Positions 25,863 to 33,715 of a DNA stretch of 63,323 nucleotides are shown here, piece after piece; the first letter of the stretch is position 1, and every line of letters starts with the position of its first letter. Source of the stretch: Lachnospiraceae bacterium. Its GTDB lineage: Bacteria; Bacillota; Clostridia; Lachnospirales; Lachnospiraceae. The position numbers were made by a program, and so were the translations under genes. The stretch spans positions 1 to 63,323 of the forward strand of contig JAFUKH010000018.1 in assembly GCA_017467845.1 (NCBI GenBank), given 5' to 3'. The notes under the pieces are model-generated. The model saw nothing but the letters and a program-made list of their open reading frames with translations. It did not search any database and had not been told where the DNA came from.

Positions 25863-26348
25863 TTATCTAATAATCATTTCTGCAATTTCAGGAATCGATA
25901 TGCCAGTGGTACTGATAACACTTTCCTGGTTCATAAATTGAGGTAATGATTTTAGGCTGACTTTCAGCCATTCATCGGTTCGCCATTCACACTTGTCATC
26001 CTTTTTCCATCGTCTGATTAGTTCTTCTTTATCGCACATCAGAGTAACGTATTTAATCTCCAGTTCCATAGAAGAAATCCCGTCAATAATGCTTTGACGT
26101 ACCCATTCATCATCCATCAGCCAAACGAGTACAATCATTTGACAGAAGGAACATTTTCGATAATTGCTAATCATGTGTAGGATATTATCAATCGCCATGG
26201 TTTTGGTTTCACGATTACCTACAAAAGGATGAAGGTCCAGACACCAATCGCCATCAATGAAAGCGGTTCCTGCGTTGGTATCTGCGATGTATTTTCCAAC
26301 TGAAGTTTTTCCTACCCCCATGGGGCCGTTAAGAATAATCACTTTCAT
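25863..26348 (-). CDS. Small P-loop kinase-like protein
   Basis: 161-aa cytoplasmic protein with Walker A GPMGVGKTS (residues 8-16) right at the N-terminus, a Walker-B-like hydrophobic strand MIVLVWLMDD, and a basic LIRRWKKDD segment that could be the lid. The overall layout is that of a nucleoside, shikimate or antibiotic kinase. The ribosome site GGAGGTCTGTAA is preceded by a CTAAATTTGAATTT leader that resembles the leaders of other genes in this stretch. The exact substrate cannot be named. Confidence 0.75.
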   Translation of the reverse strand: MKVIILNGPMGVGKTSVGKYIADTNAGTAFIDGDWCLDLHPFVGNRETKTMAIDNILHMISNYRKCSFCQMIVLVWLMDDEWVRQSIIDGISSMELEIKYVTLMCDKEELIRRWKKDDKCEWRTDEWLKVSLKSLPQFMNQESVISTTGISIPEIAEMIIR

Positions 26349-26377
26349 TTACAGACCTCCTATCGTCAAATTCAAAT

Positions 26378-26512
26378 TTAGTTTATTCTTATCTTTTTAT
26401 AGATTTCTTCTATTTCGCAATTTGCCCCTTCAAATTTAGGCCACGCATCCACATTATCATTGCTTCTTCTCGGAATTTCTCCGTTTACTATCTTACAAAA
26501 TATACAATCCAT
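26378..26512 (-). pseudogene. Remnant of a HIT-family protein gene
   Basis: 44-codon frame beginning MDCIFCKIVNGEIP, the diagnostic N-terminus of histidine-triad nucleotide hydrolases (zinc-site cysteines in CxxC), with a good GGAGGTGAATTGTAA ribosome site. After about 14 residues the similarity stops, the remaining 30 residues are unrelated, and the HxHxHxx active site is missing. A normal HIT protein has about 110-140 residues. It looks like a truncated gene joined to another sequence, between two small kinase genes. Confidence 0.7.
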
Positions 26513-26569
26513 TTACAATTCACCTCCACAACTTCAACTTTGCCAGTCTAACAAACTAAAACTCTCTAT

Positions 26570-27079
26570 CTAAAACAATTCTTTAATAATCATATCTGCA
26601 CATTCAACTGCACTATACAAACTGGTATCTACCCTCAACCTATACGCTATATCTTTTGCCATCAGTTCATGTTGTTCATCCGATTGACTTTCGTATCTAT
26701 CTCCACGAATAATATTTCTTTTCCTGCATATATCCAGCGGACAATACACTTCAACCAAATCAAGTGGATTACCCTTCAGTATTTCCAACAACTGCTGATA
26801 ATGGGGAGTTATCTCCTCCCTCTCAACTAATATTCCATCAATAAGCACATTTTTACCCATATCTGAATAAAGTTTTGCAGTATGGTACATCATAATAATT
26901 ACCTCGCTAAGATATTTCCAATAGTTTTCACGTAAATATTTTTCTCCAACCATTTCTTGAAACAAATCATTAGCAACAACATAAAAAAATATGTCATCAC
27001 GCTCCTGAATAGCTTCGACTATTGATGTTTTCCCTGCACTTGTTACTCCATTCAAGAAAAGAATTCGTCCTTTTTCCAC
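26570..27079 (-). CDS. Chloramphenicol phosphotransferase-like P-loop kinase
   Basis: 169-aa protein that resembles the chloramphenicol 3-O-phosphotransferase family: GRILFLNGVTSAGKTS (Walker A, residues 4-19), DIFFYVVANDLFQEM, a helix ending KNVLIDGILVEREE, then CPLDICRKRNIIRGDR, a typical LID-type arginine segment. The usual family length is about 170-180 residues. It starts at a GTG behind AGAGGAG. The antibiotic-kinase activity is not certain, since chromosomal relatives act on unknown small molecules. Confidence 0.78.
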   Translation of the reverse strand: MEKGRILFLNGVTSAGKTSIVEAIQERDDIFFYVVANDLFQEMVGEKYLRENYWKYLSEVIIMMYHTAKLYSDMGKNVLIDGILVEREEITPHYQQLLEILKGNPLDLVEVYCPLDICRKRNIIRGDRYESQSDEQHELMAKDIAYRLRVDTSLYSAVECADMIIKELF

Positions 27080-27146
27080 TTTTGTCTCCTCTTTGTCAAT
27101 TTAACTTCCCAAATCTCCACAAGTTGAAATTTGGTTTTCTACCACT

Positions 27147-27421
27147 TTATAAAACAATTTTATAAATATCGGCTTCTTCGCCTTGAAATTCAAAGCTACG
27201 TACATATTTACCACCATTTTTAACAATTGTTTTTACGGATGGTTCATTATCCCTCTCAACAGATAGTTGCACTTCCTGCATTCCCACCTGCTTTACGAAT
27301 CCGTCTTATCCAGCAATTCACTTCCATTAATAACCATCTCATTATTATCAAAATGTTCTTGCCTATAATCCAGTGCCTTTTCCTTTAATTCTAACGTCGG
27401 TCTGACTAATGTTAATTTCAT
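27147..27421 (-). pseudogene. Remnant of a GNAT acetyltransferase gene (internal deletion)
   Basis: The 5' part encodes MKLTLVRPTLELKEKALDYR followed by EHFDNNEMVINGSELLDKTDS and a stop. A second frame then continues with MQEVQLSVERDNEPSVKTI and ends RSFEFQGEEADIYKIVL, the usual C-terminus of the same acetyltransferase family. The central acetyl-CoA binding region is missing and the two ends are in different frames. The intact gene would be about 170-180 codons. The whole 27080-27500 stretch holds nothing else coding. Confidence 0.75.
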
Positions 27422-27501
27422 TTCTATTTTCCCCCATGCAATTCCTGCTTAGTCCCCTTAACTTAAAACATCTTCTGTAGAAATATTATTATCAGATTTT
27501 A

Positions 27502-27530
27502 TTTACTTTACAGTAATTTTAATATAAAAT
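27502..27530 (+). promoter_or_regulatory. Promoter of the small toxin-like gene
   Basis: TTTACT (27502-27507), 17-nt spacer, TAAAAT (27525-27530), 38 bases before the start codon of the 29-residue peptide. Confidence 0.5.
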
Positions 27531-27567
27531 GTACGTGCTGTGTCCCTCCAGTAGGAAGGAGGTGACA

Positions 27568-27657
27568 ATGATGGACTTCACAACTTTTTTACTCTCTGTA
27601 GTGGCAGGTGTAGTTGCCTACTACATATGCAAATGGTTAGATGGAGAGGATAATTAA
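27568..27657 (+). CDS. 29-residue hydrophobic peptide, type I toxin-like
   Basis: Self-contained tiny gene on the strand opposite to its neighbours: a promoter at 27502-27530, a near-perfect ribosome site GGAAGGAGGTG, tandem ATGs at 27568 and 27571, and a strong terminator at 27677. The peptide has one membrane helix (residues 4-20, with SVVAGVVAYYI) and a charged tail CKWLDGEDN. The layout resembles small membrane toxins of type I toxin-antitoxin loci (Fst/TxpA-like). An antisense RNA is not visible by eye. Confidence 0.65.
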   Translation: MMDFTTFLLSVVAGVVAYYICKWLDGEDN

Positions 27658-27676
27658 CACAGCCTAGCCAAAAAAG

Positions 27677-27706
27677 AAACCCCAGGACTCGCACTCCTGG
27701 GGTTTT
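27677..27706. terminator. Strong terminator after the 29-residue peptide gene
   Basis: 11-bp perfect stem AAACCCCAGGA/TCCTGGGGTTT with a 7-nt loop, A-rich on the left and T-rich on the right, so it can act in both directions. Confidence 0.9.
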
Positions 27707-27822
27707 ATATTTGGTGACAACGGACTTCACAACCTTTGCCTAAGCCCAATATAACACTTCGAATCGACTTTGTAAATAAAATTTTCCAATCTCTTCGAAT
27801 AGGAATTTCCCCCAAACGCTTA

Positions 27823-28245
27823 CTAAATCCCCTTAACCAAAAACATCTCCATCGGCTGCTCATATCCCGGAACATCAACAACAAATCCACCACAATCCTT
27901 ATATCCCAGCTTCCTATAGAAATGCTGTGCCTCTTCATCCACTTGTGTAGATGTTAAAAGCATGCCATATCCTTGGGATTTCATATCCTGTTCCCAATGT
28001 TCCATCATTTTCTTCCCATAGCCTTTTCCATGATAGTTCCAATCAATAAAAAGCATGGTACAAAACGGTGTGTTATCCCAAAACAAGTTATACCGTAATA
28101 CTCCGATTGGTCTACCATCCTCTAACAAAACATAGCCTCGATTGTCGCAAACTTTTTTACTAAATTCTTGCTCCGGTAAATGCTTATCAAGACTGTACCA
28201 AAATTCTTTATCTTCCTCTTGAACGTATCTGATTTCTACCATCAT
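27823..28245 (-). CDS. GNAT N-acetyltransferase
   Basis: 140-aa acetyltransferase. VEIRYVQEEDKEFWYSLD opens the fold, the acetyl-CoA loop is YHGKGYGKKMMEHW (about residues 71-84), and HFYRKLGYKDCGGF gives the typical C-terminal helix and strand. It begins with two ATGs (28245 and 28242) behind GGTGAGGT. The leader AAACTTTGAAGT is shared in form with other genes in this accessory stretch. The substrate is unknown. Confidence 0.85.
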   Translation of the reverse strand: MMVEIRYVQEEDKEFWYSLDKHLPEQEFSKKVCDNRGYVLLEDGRPIGVLRYNLFWDNTPFCTMLFIDWNYHGKGYGKKMMEHWEQDMKSQGYGMLLTSTQVDEEAQHFYRKLGYKDCGGFVVDVPGYEQPMEMFLVKGI

Positions 28246-28377
28246 CTGTACCTCACCGACTTCAAAGTTTTATAAATTCTTCTTATTTCTCTCACACCTG
28301 CAAATTTTACTGTTCTACAATCTTATACATTACAGACACACTATCCTTCTCCATTAAAGTGCATTCTTTTGCATGAT

Positions 28378-28992
28378 TCATCTTCTGTCTCCCAGTACAC
28401 GAGCCATAGCCATTTTTCTAAAATCGACAAAAGTAAGTCCTACTGTTTTTAGAAAGAATTGTTCCATAATTACAAATCCAAGTAAAGCAAGCACAAAACC
28501 AATAATCCATTGCCAAACCAGTAAACCACCCGCTTTGTTAATTTGTATTATAATAAAAATTGAATAACCAAACATTAAAACCCCCGTAATCATACCAGGA
28601 GTATAAGGTTTCTTTAGCTTATGTATTTTGATACCGGCAACATGAATAATACCTTCAAAAAGTCCAAGTCCCAAAGGTATAAGCACAAGGAAAGTTATAT
28701 CTTGCAAGATAAAAGGAATAAGCAACATAACTAAAATATATATTGCAACAGGCAGATGCATCCTTGATTCACTTACGTTTATTTCAATTCCAAAACCACC
28801 AAAAAACAAATCATAAAAGCCCCCAGGAAACTTTGATTCTTCCCATTCATGCAGAGTATACAATATCATAAATCCAAGTAATGCCTTGCCTGCAAGTGTT
28901 AAACTATTCCAAAAGAAAAGACTCACACCAGCTACAATCGCTAAAATGACCGTCATGATTTCAAGATTATAATTGTATATCCATTTTTTCAT
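28378..28992 (-). CDS. HXXEE domain membrane protein
   Basis: 204-aa membrane protein with about six hydrophobic segments. It carries the HEWEES sequence near residue 48, matching the HxxEE motif that defines the family, and a later HVAGIKIHK. The motif residues lie at the edge of a helix and look like metal ligands. No function is established for the family. Its ribosome site GGAGGT is 8 bases from the ATG. Confidence 0.82.
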   Translation of the reverse strand: MKKWIYNYNLEIMTVILAIVAGVSLFFWNSLTLAGKALLGFMILYTLHEWEESKFPGGFYDLFFGGFGIEINVSESRMHLPVAIYILVMLLIPFILQDITFLVLIPLGLGLFEGIIHVAGIKIHKLKKPYTPGMITGVLMFGYSIFIIIQINKAGGLLVWQWIIGFVLALLGFVIMEQFFLKTVGLTFVDFRKMAMARVLGDRR

Positions 28993-29042
28993 TTACAGTA
29001 CCTCCATAAATTCACAGTTTCCTATCCGTTCAAACGCATCAC

Positions 29043-29711
29043 TTACAATTCAAAGTGCTTCACCAGAGCCTCCATCATTTCTTCCCTTGTATCATTCTCA
29101 AAATCCGAACGGGTATAAGTGAAAAATCCTGTGTGTGCCCAATCCGTCTCCAGCGGTGGATGATACAATGCCCAAGAATTGAAATTTTCCAACGTTTTCT
29201 CCGGGTCTTTACACAATTTGATTTGGTCCATCATAAACTTCTTATCTGGATCCTCACGGTCGAAAAACTTGGTAAAACAAATATCCGGTGGGTCGCAAAG
29301 CATTATCGCCACATGGCTGTAATCAGAAATCTCTCTAAGTACGTCCGGTGGAATATTGGTATCAACAATTATCTTTTTTCCGCTTGCTGCTAATTTAAGC
29401 AGTTCCAGGATTTCGATTTCAATACACTCCTGCGATACATTATATGTCCAATTATAATGCTCCTCCGGTGTCATACTAAGCCACTCTTCCCAACCACTCA
29501 TGGTATCAAAATAACATAAGCCCGGCTGCTTCCAGCGAGATAACTTTTCACGAGGAAATACATCATGGTAATTCTCTCCGCATGCAACCATATCAAAACG
29601 CTCTGCCAACATCTTCACCATGGTCGATTTCCCCGCATAACTATGACCATTTATAAAATAAACATTTTGCAGATAATGTTTAATAAGATTGTCGCTAATC
29701 TGTATTTTCAT
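29043..29711 (-). CDS. P-loop kinase-like protein
   Basis: 222-aa protein with Walker A NGHSYAGKST (about residues 21-30), preceded by a short N-terminal extension. A KKIIVDTNIPPDVL strand may carry the metal-binding Asp, and a FDREDPDKKFMMDQIK segment resembles a lid. The start at 29711 overlaps the region of the upstream Zn-ribbon gene's stop (TGATATG), so the two are coupled. It resembles uncharacterised AAA-like small-molecule kinases. Confidence 0.72.
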   Translation of the reverse strand: MKIQISDNLIKHYLQNVYFINGHSYAGKSTMVKMLAERFDMVACGENYHDVFPREKLSRWKQPGLCYFDTMSGWEEWLSMTPEEHYNWTYNVSQECIEIEILELLKLAASGKKIIVDTNIPPDVLREISDYSHVAIMLCDPPDICFTKFFDREDPDKKFMMDQIKLCKDPEKTLENFNSWALYHPPLETDWAHTGFFTYTRSDFENDTREEMMEALVKHFEL

Positions 29712-29712
29712 A

Positions 29713-30003
29713 TCAATAATACCCCAATTCATTATACTTGATTTCTATACATCTTTTTCTGCCTTCCGAATCAAACATAGATGAAGGATGCTCCCCATAT
29801 CTTGCAACATATAGAGACGGTTTTTGATGGTCATCAATCGTTGCATAGTATTTTTCGGTGCAATCGGGACACTCAAACGGTCCCAAATTACCATAGCGTC
29901 CACTGCCTGTAATCAACTCATATTCATTACCGCACTTCATACATTTGAAAATGTAATGATATCCTTTTTCCTTTGTACAGATGTAAATTTTTTCAATATC
30001 CAT
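29713..30003 (-). CDS. Small zinc-ribbon protein
   Basis: 96-aa protein with a four-cysteine zinc ribbon: CMKC (about residue 22) and CPDC (about residue 45). The remainder is mixed alpha/beta and no known enzyme motif is visible. The ATG at 30003 is ten bases after GAGG; the frame could also start at GTG 30012. It is coupled to the following P-loop gene with a one-base gap, which suggests a shared function. Confidence 0.7.
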   Translation of the reverse strand: MDIEKIYICTKEKGYHYIFKCMKCGNEYELITGSGRYGNLGPFECPDCTEKYYATIDDHQKPSLYVARYGEHPSSMFDSEGRKRCIEIKYNELGYY

Positions 30004-30115
30004 CTTTCTCACACCTCAGCTTCACCGGATTCTAATCTATCTTTTGGGATTGAAACCATTCATAGGGAATAGATTGTTTTTAGCTATTCTTAACCTGAAA
30101 ATTTGTATTACTCTA

Positions 30116-31018
30116 CTATATTTGCTTAATAGTTGGATTCTTAATAACAACATCCAAATGCGTTCCGCATTTCCAGCCATCTCCAAAGCCAAAATGGCAA
30201 GAATCGATTATGCTTTCATCAACACCTATCAAACCTGTTGGTTCCATTTTAGATAACCCTTGACCGAGTTCTACCATTTTACGACACTCGATAGGCAAAC
30301 CAAATAATTTTTCTTTAAATTCAGCAGCCATATTATCGCCATAAATGTCTACAATAACTCCTGCTTTAACTATGAGCGTAATAGGTTCCGAAATAAGTCC
30401 AAAATATCCTATAAGCTCACCAAAATGATAAAGTTGTCCCACTGTCATATCTATAACAATTTTTCCATTTGCAGTATCTGTAATGACATCCGATGAGGTT
30501 TCTGATGGTGGCAGAAAAGCAATCCCGCCATCAGCAATTATTTCATGTGAACATGTAGTAAAAGAATTCACTCTAAATGATATATCCGTTCCACTTTCGC
30601 TCGTCACTGTAACTATCCTATCAGAATTTAGCAAATTCATTTTTTCAATCTTGTTATATACAAGTTCCTTATCTGTTGCAAGTCCTTGTATCAATGATTC
30701 CTTAGAAATGTCAAGTCTTACAAATATATATTTTGCCATAATCCAATCTGGTTTTTTAAATGCAGAAAAGTATTCATTGGCACCTGATTTCATATATGTA
30801 TCGATCGACAATAACACTATAACCAAATCACTACTTTTCATCGACTTGAGCAAGAAAAAAAAATCATCGCTTTTTGTAAAATATTCTATTTGAACTTCAT
30901 AGATTTTCTCGTCTTTTATTGAGTCCGCAATGTTTTTTTGAATATCATCTACAATAATCAATATTTTAGAAGTTTCAGTAATACCACTCCATTTTTGCAA
31001 AAGATTACTAATGCTCAC
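30116..31018 (-). CDS. Aminopeptidase T (M29)-like protein
   Basis: 300-aa cytoplasmic protein. The C-terminal half, with IIADGGIAFLPPSE, CHFGFGDGWKCGTHLDVV and a final NPTI, resembles the M29/NicX fold (metal-dependent aminopeptidases and a dihydroxypyridine dioxygenase relative). Some of the usual Glu/His/Asp ligands are recognisable (HFGFGD, THLDV), but not all can be matched by eye, so activity is open. The start is GTG at 31018 behind AAGAGGTG. It is AT-rich compared with the genes at 32-35 kb. Confidence 0.55.
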   Translation of the reverse strand: MSISNLLQKWSGITETSKILIIVDDIQKNIADSIKDEKIYEVQIEYFTKSDDFFFLLKSMKSSDLVIVLLSIDTYMKSGANEYFSAFKKPDWIMAKYIFVRLDISKESLIQGLATDKELVYNKIEKMNLLNSDRIVTVTSESGTDISFRVNSFTTCSHEIIADGGIAFLPPSETSSDVITDTANGKIVIDMTVGQLYHFGELIGYFGLISEPITLIVKAGVIVDIYGDNMAAEFKEKLFGLPIECRKMVELGQGLSKMEPTGLIGVDESIIDSCHFGFGDGWKCGTHLDVVIKNPTIKQI

Positions 31019-31102
31019 TGTGTTTCACCTCTTAAAATTCAAAGTTAATTGTCTATCCAAACCTCCAAGATTCAGCATTGTGCCCCTTCAACTTTAGATT
31101 CA

Positions 31103-31561
31103 TTATAGCGCCATCACATATATTTGACACGGATTCCATTCGTCCCATAAGGTTGGTAATATTTCAAACTCTTTGAACCCAAGGGAAATGTAAAACATAT
31201 TGGTTTTATCATAATCTGCATATTTACCCATTTGAACAGTCTTCACCTGAATAAATGAGTATCCTTCTTCGCATGCTTTCTTTTTTGCATTTTCAAATAA
31301 TGCTTTTCCAATTCCGCTTCGATGATATTCTTTCAATACTCCCATTACAGCAAGTTCAACGGTATCTTTTCCTGTTTGTTTCAGATATAAAAAGCCTACC
31401 GGTTTATCTCCCTTATATGCACAAAAGAAACTTTTCCCCACACTATCATGTATGTATTCTTCTCTCGCCTCTGGAATTCCAAACCAATCCGCAAGTGCTT
31501 CAAGTATATGTCTTGCAATATTCATTTTTTCTAAATCATCGGTTATCTCGATTACTCTCAT
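31103..31561 (-). CDS. GNAT N-acetyltransferase
   Basis: 152-aa acetyltransferase. The acetyl-CoA loop reads EYHRSGIGKALFENA (about residues 77-91); SFFCAYKGDKPVGFLYLK precedes it and DYDKTNMFYISLGFKEFE gives the last helix and strand. It overlaps the upstream kinase gene by 26 bases, so it belongs to the rsgA/DUF1292/GNAT/kinase operon and ends it. The substrate is unknown. Confidence 0.85.
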   Translation of the reverse strand: MRVIEITDDLEKMNIARHILEALADWFGIPEAREEYIHDSVGKSFFCAYKGDKPVGFLYLKQTGKDTVELAVMGVLKEYHRSGIGKALFENAKKKACEEGYSFIQVKTVQMGKYADYDKTNMFYISLGFKEFEILPTLWDEWNPCQIYVMAL

Positions 31562-32342
31562 ATCTTAATATCTCTTCCACATCATACTTCTTCGCAGGCA
31601 ATATCACCGCGCACGCTCCAAGTACCTCTGCAACAATCCGCTTCTCCACGGCTCTGCGGTGCTCGAAATGTGCCACCATGCCCTCAAAATCCGTCAAATC
31701 ATGCTCCTTGGCATATGGACAGGATTTCAGATACTCCAGCATCAGCTGGTACCAAAGCTGGTTGCCGGCCTGGTCGCAGCGTTCCTCGCAGATGATGCGG
31801 ACGTTCTCTGCAATATCCTCATTATCCAGATAAAGCATCAGAAACTTCTCCTTATCCACTACCTCAAACAACTCCCGATAAAACGCTACAATCTCATCAT
31901 CTGTCAGCAAATGGAACAATATCAAATCTTCCACGATATTCTGGAAAAAGGCGCACTCAAACAAATTGCCCTCGCCTTGAAAAGCGCCATGTCTGCGAAG
32001 AACAATCTCCTTCAGTTCTTCCAACGAACGTCTCCCATTGTAGATTTCATACTGCTCCAAATCCTTATGAAAGCCCGGATAATCCGTTATAATGCGGGTG
32101 TAAGCTACGATATAGTGCTCCCCTTCTACCGCTGTCCACTTCCGGATTTCCTCTTCGATATCCTGATACTTAGATAATACCTCCTGATACTGCGCCTCCG
32201 TCATATACGTGCACCATGCCAGCTCCACCGGGGAGATATCCCCTTCCGCGTACCTGCGGTAATCCGGCAAACGCTCCCCCAACCGCTGAATCAGCGTACT
32301 CTTACCGCTGCCCTGAATCCCTTCGATAAAAATATTTTTCAT
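31536..32342 (-). CDS. P-loop kinase-like protein (thymidylate kinase-type fold)
   Basis: 268-aa protein with Walker A EGIQGSGKST (residues 7-16), an acidic and aromatic middle part and FLMLYLDNEDIAENV as the strand carrying a possible Walker B. It resembles nucleotide kinase-fold proteins of unknown substrate. The ATG at 32342 overlaps the preceding gene's TGA by 4 bases. It is more GC-rich than the genes at 26-31 kb. Confidence 0.75.
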   Translation of the reverse strand: MKNIFIEGIQGSGKSTLIQRLGERLPDYRRYAEGDISPVELAWCTYMTEAQYQEVLSKYQDIEEEIRKWTAVEGEHYIVAYTRIITDYPGFHKDLEQYEIYNGRRSLEELKEIVLRRHGAFQGEGNLFECAFFQNIVEDLILFHLLTDDEIVAFYRELFEVVDKEKFLMLYLDNEDIAENVRIICEERCDQAGNQLWYQLMLEYLKSCPYAKEHDLTDFEGMVAHFEHRRAVEKRIVAEVLGACAVILPAKKYDVEEILRYESNRDNR

Positions 32343-33439
32343 TCTACACTCACCTTATAAAACCATAACGCCTCGTCCACACTGTCTTTCTCAAAAGCAT
32401 AACCGGCTTCGGACAGCACATGTTCCCAGATTGCCACTGCCTTTTCATTGGCTTTCAGCACATGGAAACTGAGCGTTCCATCCACCTGGCGAAGTTGACG
32501 CAACAGCACATCTCTACCGATGCCCCTGCCCCGATACTCAGGTCTTACGTACAATTCCTCAATCTCATAGCAATCGCCTTCAGAAGCCGGTGCAGAAAAT
32601 ACCGCCAATCCTGCCGGTTTGTTCTCCACATAAATCAAGCAAGGCTTCTTCTCCACTGCAGAAAAGAATTCATTTCGAACTTTCGGGATATAATCTCCCG
32701 CCTCATCTTTCTTATCTGCCAGCCAGGGATTATACAGTGCAAGTTCCGCAATATATTCATTAAAAAGTGTCTGAAACTCCCTCGGCTTATGCTCCGCGGG
32801 AATCATACAATATCCATCCTTCTCCCGGGTCGCATTGTCATAGCTCCACTGAGTGGGAAAATTCATCTTCGCAAGGTAAGGAAACTTCTTACTGTAAGCT
32901 TCCGCGTCCTCTGCGTTCAAAGTTTCAAAAACTGCTGCCTCCCGGATTTTCCCATGAATTTCATTAAAACTTTCATTTAGCGGATACGCCATCAGTGCAT
33001 CAGAATATTTTCCACCATGATTCGTGATTCCAAATCGCTCCGTAGTTACAAAACCATGCTTGGGATAATACCCAGGCTCCCCGAAAATCACAATGCCTGC
33101 ATATCCGGCCTCTTTCGCCAGCCGGATACCTTCCTTCAACAGTGCAGCACCCACTCCGGTATTCTGGGCAGAAGGAGCCACTGCCAAGGGACCAAATGTA
33201 ACGATATCATGTACTTTATCGGAATCATCTACCCACGCTTTGGAGAAATAGATTCCACCTACAATTTCCCCGTCAATCTCCGCAACCCTGCTGAGCTCCG
33301 GCAGATAGTTCTCATCCGACCTTAATTTATGCACTAATAAATGCTCGTCACAGCCCGGCCCGTGCAGATTCCAAAACGCTCTCTGAACCATTAATTCCAC
33401 AGCATAATAATCTTCTTTTCTTTCTTCTCTGATAATCAT
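32339..33439 (-). CDS. Tandem GNAT protein (two acetyltransferase domains)
   Basis: 366-aa protein with two GNAT modules. Domain 1 (about residues 1-165) has APSAQNTGVGAALLKEG as acetyl-CoA loop and PGYYPKHGFV, typical of YhbS-like enzymes. Domain 2 (about 225-366) has RPEYRGRGIGRDVLLRQ and HVLKANEKAVAIWEHV. Nine bases separate it from the DUF1292 gene. Tandem GNATs act on aminoglycosides, mycothiol or peptides in different bacteria; nothing here selects among them. Confidence 0.85.
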   Translation of the reverse strand: MIIREERKEDYYAVELMVQRAFWNLHGPGCDEHLLVHKLRSDENYLPELSRVAEIDGEIVGGIYFSKAWVDDSDKVHDIVTFGPLAVAPSAQNTGVGAALLKEGIRLAKEAGYAGIVIFGEPGYYPKHGFVTTERFGITNHGGKYSDALMAYPLNESFNEIHGKIREAAVFETLNAEDAEAYSKKFPYLAKMNFPTQWSYDNATREKDGYCMIPAEHKPREFQTLFNEYIAELALYNPWLADKKDEAGDYIPKVRNEFFSAVEKKPCLIYVENKPAGLAVFSAPASEGDCYEIEELYVRPEYRGRGIGRDVLLRQLRQVDGTLSFHVLKANEKAVAIWEHVLSEAGYAFEKDSVDEALWFYKVSVE

Positions 33440-33448
33440 AAAACTCTC

Positions 33449-33703
33449 CTATAGTGCCAGATATGCCTCCGACACCCTCTCATACTCATCCTTATCTGCA
33501 ATCTTCTCGATGCAGATTTCCTCATCAATCTTCTTACTTCTGAACAGGTAACAGCCTTCATCACTTACGGTATCCTCTACCACAAGTGCTGCTGCCACAT
33601 AAAACCTATTTTCTACCTGAAACTCATCAATGATGGCAAATTCTCGTTCCTCTCCGCCCATTTCCATTTCAAATGTTTCATACTCCATAAATTCGTTATC
33701 CAT
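33449..33703 (-). CDS. DUF1292 protein
   Basis: 84-aa acidic protein. Sequence such as REFAIIDEFQVENRFYVAA and GCYLFRSKK matches DUF1292 proteins of Firmicutes, which usually have 85-100 residues and no assigned activity. It lies 12 bases downstream of rsgA in the same operon. Confidence 0.82.
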   Translation of the reverse strand: MDNEFMEYETFEMEMGGEEREFAIIDEFQVENRFYVAAALVVEDTVSDEGCYLFRSKKIDEEICIEKIADKDEYERVSEAYLAL

Positions 33704-33715
33704 TTTTCTATCCTC

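Noticed and set aside
26570-27079. Calling this gene a true chloramphenicol resistance determinant
   Set aside because: Only the fold and general motifs match. Chromosomal P-loop relatives have other substrates, so only a family-level name is supported.
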